Assembly (NCBI GenBank): GCA_000168735.1
Contig: AASF01002150.1
Location: 1-5,104, forward strand
DNA length: 5,104 nucleotides
Source: Candidatus Endoriftia persephone str. Hot96_1+Hot96_2
GTDB taxonomy: Bacteria > Pseudomonadota > Gammaproteobacteria > Chromatiales > Chromatiaceae
Direction: 5' to 3'
Shown here piece after piece: positions 1 to 5,104 of the stretch (position 1 is the first letter of the stretch; each line of letters begins with the position of its first letter). The position numbers and the translations under genes were made by a program. The notes under the pieces were generated by a model that made no database searches, had not been told where the DNA came from, and was given only the letters and a program-made list of their open reading frames with translations.

Positions 1-319
1 TTAGCTTGCTGGCCACCTCGGTGGTGGCGGCGGAGAGCTTGAGAGTATCTTCTGAGAGGGACTGGAAGGCCTGGGTGAAGTCGGAGGAGAGGGCTTGGTT
101 GCGGCTCTCAGCACTATTCAGGGCCTCGCTGAAATCGTGGTTGCTGCTGTCGAGGTGTTGCTGCAGCTGCTGCAGCGTCTCTTCCAGATCCGATATCTTG
201 GTGTTGAAATCCCGCGCCCGGGGTTGTGGCTCTGAATCCTGATCCAGATGGATCAGGTTTTCTGTGGGTGTGGTGATCTCGGTCGTCTCTTCTGAGGCGA
301 CAGACTGTTTTGCTGACAT
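1..319 (-). CDS. Hypothetical helical/coiled-coil protein, N-terminal part (runs off left edge)
   Basis: Unrecognised protein. The visible part is the first 106 residues, reading from ATG at 319-317 leftwards off the window with no stop. It starts MSAKQSVASEETTEITTPTE, an acidic, Ser/Thr/Glu-rich and probably disordered head. From about residue 38 it becomes helical with coiled-coil character (ISDLEETLQQLQQHLDSS, then FTQAFQSLSEDTLKLSAATT). There is no signal peptide, membrane segment or cysteine. The start is well supported: the minus strand carries GGAGG about 8 bases before ATG, and the frame stays open and coherent throughout. The pattern of short heptads with Gln, Ser and Asn resembles phasin-like or chemoreceptor-like helical proteins, but nothing here fixes a function. 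It is transcribed divergently from the 534-779 gene. Confidence is high that it is coding and low on any role. Confidence 0.75.
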   Translation of the reverse strand, partial: MSAKQSVASEETTEITTPTENLIHLDQDSEPQPRARDFNTKISDLEETLQQLQQHLDSSNHDFSEALNSAESRNQALSSDFTQAFQSLSEDTLKLSAATTEVASKL

Positions 320-327
320 GATTTGAT

Positions 328-334
328 CCTCCAG
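328..334 (-). promoter_or_regulatory. Ribosome binding site of the minus-strand coiled-coil gene
   Basis: On the minus strand the sequence reads CTGGAGGATCAAATC followed by ATG. GGAGG is a strong Shine-Dalgarno match at good spacing and fixes the start at 319. Confidence 0.7.
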
Positions 335-337
335 CCT

Positions 338-365
338 ATTTTGTCCGGGTGCAGGTACCAGTCAA
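338..365 (-). promoter_or_regulatory. Possible sigma-70 promoter for the minus-strand gene
   Basis: On the minus strand TTGACT (365-360; 5 of 6 to the -35 consensus) is followed after 16 bases by CAAAAT (343-338; 4 of 6 to the -10 consensus). A start site 6-7 bases further on would fall inside the ribosome binding site, leaving almost no leader. The match may therefore be fortuitous, or the true promoter may lie further upstream. Confidence 0.25.
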
Positions 366-533
366 TGGGAGTAAAATTCGCCCCGGATTCAACAAAGTAG
401 CATATTATGAAATGCGAATATATGGTGTTTTTCAGGCCCGGGGTGAGGTTTTGCTGCTTTGCCGTGTTCAGAAGCGGATCTCCGCGGCTGATGCCTTGGC
501 TGCCGATCCATTGCTAAACGGGAGATAGAGGGT

Positions 534-779
534 ATGGAGTGGTTGGATCAACTGCCGTTGGGGACACTGGCCATCGGCTGTCTGTTATTGGGGTTTGCAC
601 CATTTTTTCCGGAACCCCACATCTGGGAGAAGCTGAAGATGCTGCGGGCGGGCACCCTGACGCGGGCCATCGATATCTTTGATCTGCTGTTTCACGCTGC
701 CCCGTTTCTATTGCTGTTGCTGAAGCTGGTGAGGATGGGGATGCAGGACTTGACCAGTATCACTGGGATGCTGCATTAG
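534..779 (+). CDS. Small two-helix inner-membrane protein (family often auto-named 'RND transporter')
   Basis: 81 residues, ATG to TAG. Two hydrophobic segments are visible: residues about 8-25 (LGTLAIGCLLLGFAPFF) and about 48-66 (IFDLLFHAAPFLLLLLKLV). They are joined by an amphipathic linker containing FPEPHIWEKLKMLRAGTLTR. The order hydrophobic helix, F-x-PEPH-x-WEKL-x-ML-x-AGTLTR, IDIFDLL-x-H, hydrophobic helix matches my memory of a small conserved gammaproteobacterial family. That family is often labelled 'RND transporter' in databases. The label cannot be right at this size: RND pumps have about 1000 residues and twelve helices. The role is unknown. GGAG at 521-524, nine bases before ATG, is a fair ribosome binding site. 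The frame needs no repair. No terminator with a U-tract follows. Confidence 0.85.
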   Translation: MEWLDQLPLGTLAIGCLLLGFAPFFPEPHIWEKLKMLRAGTLTRAIDIFDLLFHAAPFLLLLLKLVRMGMQDLTSITGMLH

Positions 780-986
780 GCTTGAAAAACAGCCACTCAA
801 TCAAGTTCAGCCTCATCGGATTGCCTGATCATAGGGAAGGGCATGTTGGCAGATCCTTGCAGACCATGGATGGCTCTCCTAGGCTTTTAATCGGGAATTA
901 GCTTCATTACACAAAGGTTGATCGTAGACTGAGGTCGGGGATCCGATCTCGCAGAAGAGCATCAGAGTGCTCCCTAAGTGACCAAG
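780..986. other. Intergenic region before the hydrolase gene
   Basis: About 200 bases with no supported gene. It holds a small hairpin at 957-972 (GAGCA, loop TCAGAG, TGCTC) just before the hydrolase start, and no clear -35/-10 pair. A minus-strand ATG preceded by AGGAG, near the middle, opens only a 12-codon frame and was not called. Confidence 0.4.
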
Positions 987-1902
987 ATGATAACATCATG
1001 GCCAATCTATGCATTCGATGGTACCGGTAACGAAGACAACCCCGGAGAAGGGGGAAGACACTAACGTCCTGAAATTTTTTCGGCGCCTACGAGGATGCCT
1101 ACAGTGGGCCTGGGAAGTGCTTTTACGTAGCAGTGTGTGGGCAACTCGCTATTCTGTGCTCGGGGACCTCTTCGGCAAGATGCTGGGGATCGGTGGCCAC
1201 CAGCGTATCGGCGAGGCGATGGACCAGCTCGAAGCGAACTTCCGCAACGGCGATTGTGATATCGATATTATTGGATTCAGCCGTGGCGCTGCGCTGGCGT
1301 TGGAGTTTGCCAATGATATCCTGGAAGAGGGGGTGAATGGCGAAGAGGCGCCTACGATTCGCTTCATGGGGCTGTGGGAAACGGTCGCTTCGTTCGGCAT
1401 CCCAGGCAACCGCATCAACCTGGGTTACGACCTCACTCTGCCCTATATCGTGCAGCATTGCTGTCACGCAATCGCACTGGATGAGCGGCGTCAGTTGTTT
1501 CCACTGACCCGGGTGGTGCAGGATGCCTATTCGGACCGGGAGCTACGCGATATCCGTGAGGTCTGGTTCCGTGGCTACCATTCTGATGTCGGTGGTGGCA
1601 ACAATAATGAAGGCCTCTCCAACATTCCGCTCTACTGGATGTACCAACATGCCCAGCGCAATAAGCTGCCGCTGGATGACGCACAAATCAAGAAAGCCAG
1701 CGGCGGCAGCGACTCCTGGGCTGAATGCAAGACTCCGGGAATGGATCTGATGGCGAATAAAAAGCGCACTATCTATGCGACAGATCTGGTCCATAACAGC
1801 GTTATGCGACGCACCAAGGCCGGGCGGTTTGCTGCAAACAACCCCCCAGTTGGGCTGTGTGTTGTTGATGATCCGGGGGAGATTTGTGCGCAAGGGGTTT
1901 GA
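987..1902 (+). CDS. DUF2235 alpha/beta hydrolase, Tle1-like phospholipase family (frame interrupted as sequenced)
   Basis: Probable lipase/esterase of the DUF2235 family, which includes the type VI effector phospholipases Tle1. The longest uninterrupted frame (from 1009) misses the true N-terminus. Starting at ATG 987 (or GTG 978) gives MITSWPIYAFDGTGNEDNPG, with the family's usual FDGTGN opening. Four surplus bases then break the frame: one in the G run 1050-1054, one in the T run 1075-1080, one near T1134 and one in AA 1143-1144. Without them the protein is continuous at 303 residues and includes CFYVAGVGTRY near residue 50. Likely catalytic triad: Ser97 in GFSRGA, Asp199 in GYHSDVGGG, His268 in DLVHNSV. 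No signal peptide or membrane segment is visible. It has no VgrG, PAAR, adaptor or immunity gene beside it, so a secreted effector role is unproven and a housekeeping hydrolase is equally possible. The ribosome binding site is weak. Confidence 0.8.
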
Positions 1903-1921
1903 AAAGCCCTGAAGTCTTGTA

Positions 1922-1950
1922 CTCCGTCCCAGATATATCTGGGACGGGAG
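1922..1950. terminator. Palindromic hairpin after the hydrolase gene
   Basis: Bases 1926-1945 form a perfect 20-base palindrome: GTCCCAGA, centre TATA, TCTGGGAC. The outer arms CTCC and GGGAG extend the stem with one bulged base. It sits 19 bases after the hydrolase stop, the expected place for a terminator. Neither strand shows a U-tract after the stem, so it may instead protect the mRNA 3' end or bind a dimeric protein. Confidence 0.45.
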
Positions 1951-2013
1951 TAACAAGCGCTAGGTTCCGCTGCACAAATATCTGTTGGATTGAGGTGCTG
2001 TCCAGGCAGCGGG

Positions 2014-2028
2014 CAGCCTCGGAGGCTG
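2014..2028. repeat. Short perfect inverted repeat in the 1903-2143 gap
   Basis: CAGCCTC, single central G, GAGGCTG: two 7-base arms that pair perfectly. It lies between the hydrolase and SCP2 genes, about 115 bases before the SCP2 start. It is GC-rich and lacks a U-tract. It could be an operator or chance. Confidence 0.3.
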
Positions 2029-2089
2029 AGTGGCTACAAAATTCCTGTCTGCTGGCATAAAAAGAACTGTTGCGATAAGCCGCCTGGCC

Positions 2090-2118
2090 TTGGATATAGT
2101 CAAGCAGTCTGAATACAA
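2090..2118 (+). promoter_or_regulatory. Weak candidate promoter for the SCP2 gene
   Basis: TTGGAT at 2090-2095 (-35-like) is followed after 16-17 bases by AATACA/ATACAA (-10-like). The distance to the gene is suitable, but the -10 match is poor. Offered because the SCP2 gene sits behind a hairpin and about 240 bases of gap and probably has its own promoter. Confidence 0.2.
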
Positions 2119-2129
2119 CGACTAACACT

Positions 2130-2134
2130 GAGGA
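2130..2134 (+). promoter_or_regulatory. Ribosome binding site that decides the SCP2 start
   Basis: GAGGA at 2130-2134 abuts the upstream ATG (2135), leaving no spacing, but lies nine bases before the second ATG at 2144. This favours the 2144 start, giving an MAELFS opening rather than MSGMAELFS. Confidence 0.6.
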
Positions 2135-2143
2135 ATGTCAGGA

Positions 2144-2559
2144 ATGGCTGAACTTTTTTCTGCTGATTGGATGAACGAACTGAAAGATGCCTGGAACGCT
2201 GATCCAGAGGTCAAAGACAAGCTGGCCGAGATCGGTTTCAACTCCACCATCACCTGTGGCTTCAAAGACGAAGAAAAGCCCCCCGTGGCGTGGTTTGTCG
2301 GTGGTGAACGGCGAGTGTGTGAGTGCCGGTGACTACGCCTGGCGAGACGATGGATTGGGACATGCGCGCCAGCCGCTCTGACTGGATGAAGTGGGTGGAG
2401 AAGGGTATCCGGCATGGCCAGGTATGGGCGCCGCCTTCGCCATGGGCAAGCATGAAATTCCTGCAGGGCAGACATTCAAAGGCATGCTCAAGGATCCGCG
2501 CATGGCGGGTCCCTTCATCAAGAGCTTCGGCACTGATGAAGCAGATTGGCGCCGAATAA
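2144..2559 (+). CDS. SCP2-type sterol/lipid-binding protein (frame interrupted as sequenced)
   Basis: Small soluble protein of the SCP2 fold, which holds a hydrophobic ligand (fatty acyl or sterol-like lipid) in a cavity; the bacterial ligand is generally unknown. No single frame encodes it. Pieces in three frames join in order: MAELFSADWMNELKDAWNAD; GFNSTITCGFKDEEKP; LSVVNGECVSAGDY; MDWDMRASRSDWMKWVEKGI; MAGMGAAFAMGK; FKGMLKDPRMAGPFIKSFGT; MKQIGAE, then stop. Removing one base each at 2279-2284, 2338-2339, 2409-2410, 2418-2419 and about 2535 joins the frames. Removing three more at 2451, 2470 and 2474 restores a better local reading (MKFLQGD). The result is exactly 135 codons plus TAA 2557-2559, near the length I expect for stand-alone family members. 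No signal peptide or membrane helix is visible. So many surplus bases without one nonsense substitution argue for sequencing error over decay. Confidence 0.75.
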
Positions 2560-2569
2560 CTGGCCTCCG

Positions 2570-2597
2570 GTAGAAGCGCCGCTTGTGGCGCTTCTAC
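2570..2597. terminator. Perfect 11-bp hairpin between convergent genes
   Basis: GTAGAAGCGCC, loop GCTTGT, GGCGCTTCTAC. It starts 10 bases after the SCP2 stop and ends 8 bases from the stop of the minus-strand GGDEF/EAL gene, so it probably ends transcription from both sides. There is no U-tract on either strand. The GC-rich symmetrical form could also be one copy of a dispersed REP-type element. Confidence 0.55.
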
Positions 2598-2605
2598 GCT
2601 GTGAG

Positions 2606-5104
2606 CTATAGCCGGAACTCCTTCAGCGGCATCGGCTCCCCAACCCCATAACCCTGCGCATAGTCGACATTTAGCACCCGCAGCTGATTCAGAATAGTCT
2701 GATTCTCGGCCCACTCGGCGATCGTCTCCAGCCCCAGGATATGGCCGATCTGGTTGATCGACTCCACCATCGCATAGTCCACCGGGTCGGTGGCCATGTT
2801 GCGCACAAAACTGCCGTCGATCTTCAGATAGTCCACCGGTAGCTCCTTGAGGTAACTGTAGGAGGAGAGCCCCAGTGCCGAAGTCGTCCAGGGCGAATCG
2901 GGCAGCCGAAAGATTTCAGACGTTTGATCATTACCTTGACGTGTTCCACGATTGGCCACCGCCGCGGTCTCGGTGATTTCGAAACAGATGCTGCGAAACG
3001 GGATCCGGCACTACGTCGAAGAGTCGCTCCAGATAGTTGAGAAAGCCGTCGTCCGAGAGGGAGGTGCCGGAGAGGTTGATGGCGAACAGAAACTCTCCTG
3101 TTTGTTGATTCACCTCGGCCCATTGACGCAGGGTCTCCCCCTGGGTAGTGAAGAGTTCGCTGATGATCCAACGGTCGATCGCCGGCATCAGGATGTAGAC
3201 GCTCGGCGGCAGGGATGAAATGATCGGGGACCACCGTATCCCCCGCCTCGTCGATCATCCTCACCAGCACCTCATAGTGGCGCCCATCGGCACCGTTGAC
3301 CGGCACGATCGGCTGCACATAGAGATGGAAACGCCCCTCCTGTAGCGCCTGATTGATGCCGGCCACCAGGTGCATGTCGCCGTGGTGGCGGACCAGCGCG
3401 GTATCGCCAGTGTGGTAGGTATGGAGCCGGTTGCGGCCCTGCTCCTTGGCCATCTGGCAGGCCACATTGGCACTGCTGAGGATGCTCGAGGTGCTCTCAT
3501 CGCCAGGCTTGAAGCCGAACAGGCCGATGCTGACTGCGACATCGTAGGAGCGCTCCTGCCAGGAGAAGAAAAAACTGCGAATGGTCTGCAGCAGATTGCT
3601 GCTGATCGACTCAGCCCGCTCTACCGAACAGTCGGTGAGGATCACGCCAAACTCGTCCCCGCCGACCCGCCCCAGCAGATCAAATCCCTTTAGCTGCGAC
3701 TTGATAAGGATCGCCAGCTGGCGCAGCAACTCGTCTCCCGCATCATGGCCGCCGGTGTCGTTGACCAGCTTGAACTGGTCGATGTCCATAAAACAGACCA
3801 CATGATGGGGACGGGGGCTGGCCGGCGTGCTCAGTAGCACCGCCAGGCGGCGCTCCAACTCGGCGCGGTTGAGCAGCCCGGTGAGCACATCGTGCTGCGC
3901 CAGATAGGCGAGCCGCTGCTCCGCCTCGCGGGATTCGGAGAGATCTTGCATCAGCAGCAGATAGTGGGGGCGCTGATCCAGCTCGAAGGGGCTGAGGGAG
4001 AGACGCAACGGGAACTCATCGCCGTTGCTGCGATAGCCGATCAGCTCGCGGATCCCGCCGTCCTCGGAGAAGCCCCAGTTCGATAGATACCAGGCAAGGG
4101 CGTGCTGCTCGCCGGGTGGTGCACTGGCCTCGAACAACTGCTCGAAACCGACCCCGATCAGATCCTCCTCGAGCCGGCCAAACATCATCTCTGCGGCCGG
4201 GTTGAAAAGCTGTACCAGACCGTCATCATCGAGCATGGCGATGCCCTCGGTGGCCGCCTCCACCAGGCTCTGCAGCTTCTGGCTCGTTGTCGCGCAACGC
4301 CTTTAGCGACTGTTCCCGCTCGGTCACGTCGTTAATGATCAGATAGATCAGCTCAGTGTCGCCGGTGGTGACTGGGCCGGCCTGGATCTCCACCTCCCGT
4401 TCTCGGCCGGAGGCGAGGCGATGGGTCTCCTGAAAGCTGCTTAGCTGGCCCTGCCGGATCGAGCCGAGCAGCTGGCCCAGTCGCAGCGGTTCTGCCTGGT
4501 TGAGGTCATGGAAGCCGAGTGAACGGAGTGTCTCTTCGGGGTATCCGTAGAAGCGGCTGGCGGCGCCTATTGGCCTCGATAATGTCGCCACAGGTGGCAT
4601 CGAGGATCAGTTTGATCGCCTGGTTGGTCTCAAACATCTTGCCGGTAGCGCTGCTCTTTCTCACGCAGCACATCAAGCGCGTTGATCTGTTCGGTGATGT
4701 TGGTGGCGGTGCCGGTGGCGCCCTCGATCTCGCCCTTCGGGCTGAGGATTGGCAGCGCGTTGAAGCGCATGTGGATATCGCGCCCGTCGCTGGAGGCCAG
4801 CCGGGTGATATGGTTTTTCCAGGCGTGGCCGCTGAGTAGGTTGCGCAGCGCCTTGAACCTGGTTTTGCAGCTCATCGTCGGGGACGAACTCCAGCAGTGG
4901 GCGGCCGATCATCTCTTCTGCGTTCAAGCCAAAGGATCGGCCAGGCGGAGTCGTTGATCTGGGTGAGGTAGCCCTTGCGGTCGATCGACCAGATCAGATC
5001 TTCAGAGGTCTCGAGCAGTGTTACGGTAACGTTGCTCTGTGTGGCTGCGCTGGCGCTCTAGGATCATCCAGCGCCGATAGAGCAGCAGGCTCAGGATGCT
5101 GCTG
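2606..5104 (-). CDS. Membrane-linked PAS-PAS-PAS-GGDEF-EAL cyclic-di-GMP turnover protein, C-terminal 828 residues (frame interrupted; N-terminus off window)
   Basis: Sensor-regulator that should make and/or degrade cyclic-di-GMP at the inner membrane. Order from the right edge: end of a hydrophobic helix (SILSLLLYRRWMIL); PAS1 about 5030-4670 (LIWSID, INDSAWPI, TGTATNITEQ); PAS2 about 4650-4300 (ASRFYGYPEETL, LIINDVTERE); PAS3 about 4270-3930 (GIAMLDDDGLVQLFNPAAEM); GGDEF about 3920-3400; EAL about 3390-2610. The GGDEF motif is intact (RVGGDEFGVIL, 3663-3649). The inhibitory site is KGFD, not RxxD. The EAL signature is EVL (3273-3265). After repair NLSG, FEITET, LDDFGTGLSS, YLKIDGSF, ETIAEWAEN and DYAQGYGVG are all present, so phosphodiesterase activity is plausible. 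Eleven surplus bases break the frame, at 5021, 4934, 4863-4866, 4639, 4566, 4281, 3191, 3000-3002, 2950, 2900-2902 and 2870-2873. Removing them leaves 829 codons including TAG. The stretch 3193-4280 is clean. Confidence 0.88.

Noticed and set aside
390..425. AT-rich imperfect dyad (CATATT ... AATATATG) as an operator or promoter
   Set aside because: The arms match only with a bulge and no properly spaced -35/-10 pair is associated with it.
534..779. RND efflux transporter
   Set aside because: 81 residues with two helices is far too small; the name is a database habit rather than a function.
987..1150. Programmed ribosomal frameshifting at the G5 and T6 runs of the hydrolase gene
   Set aside because: Two further shifts are needed within 70 bases, and the same insertion-only pattern occurs in two unrelated genes; no programmed system uses so many sites.
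1123..1467. Long minus-strand open frame inside the hydrolase gene
   Set aside because: It lies wholly opposite a frame with clear DUF2235 motifs and has no recognisable motif or ribosome binding site; it is a shadow.
1802..2128. Full 108-codon minus-strand frame overlapping the hydrolase C-terminus
   Set aside because: Its second half runs opposite conserved hydrolase sequence and it lacks a ribosome binding site. Only the first half is mentioned, as a weak finding.
2135..2332. A complete 65-residue protein ending at TGA 2330-2332
   Set aside because: Its last part departs from SCP2 similarity exactly at a run of six C, and the expected continuation (VVNGECVSAGDY) lies in the next frame. 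It is a truncated reading of the SCP2 gene.
2952..4335. Several plus-strand open frames of 64-107 codons opposite the GGDEF/EAL gene
   Set aside because: They are opposite-strand shadows of a GC-rich coding region with intact GGDEF and EAL motifs.

Overview
The window looks like chromosomal DNA of a free-living or symbiotic gammaproteobacterium. The reasons are moderately GC-rich coding sequence with GC-rich third positions, a small two-helix membrane protein of a type I associate with Gammaproteobacteria, a stand-alone SCP2-type lipid-binding protein, and a multi-PAS GGDEF/EAL regulator. A sulfur-oxidising Chromatiales-like host is a guess from gene flavour, not from a marker. I see no rRNA, tRNA, CRISPR array, transposase or phage module.

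Layout: (1) minus strand, 319 to beyond base 1: start of a hydrophilic, helical, probably coiled-coil protein. (2) 320-533: divergent intergenic region. (3) plus strand, 534-779: 81-residue two-helix membrane protein. (4) plus strand, about 987-1902: DUF2235 (Tle1-like) alpha/beta hydrolase, about 303 residues once four extra bases are discounted. (5) 1903-2143: intergenic, with a strong palindrome. (6) plus strand, 2144-2559: SCP2 sterol-binding-type protein, about 135 residues once its extra bases are discounted. (7) 2570-2597: perfect 11-bp hairpin between convergent genes. (8) minus strand, from the right edge down to 2606: end of a membrane segment, three PAS domains, GGDEF and EAL, a cyclic-di-GMP turnover protein whose N-terminus lies outside the window.

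The most striking property is the state of the reading frames. Three genes are broken as written, and every break I could resolve is repaired by removing single surplus bases, usually from a short homopolymer. I count about 23 such bases and no deletion. After removal, conserved family motifs become continuous and all three genes come out as whole numbers of codons. The middle of the GGDEF/EAL gene (about 3193-4280) and the first kilobase need no repair. This fits patchy, insertion-biased sequencing error much better than gene decay or programmed frameshifting, so the genes are annotated as probably intact in the organism.

No single pathway links the genes. The hydrolase and SCP2 proteins both belong to lipid-related families, but each has its own upstream gap and they need not be an operon. 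I do not see convincing evidence of a new multi-gene system.
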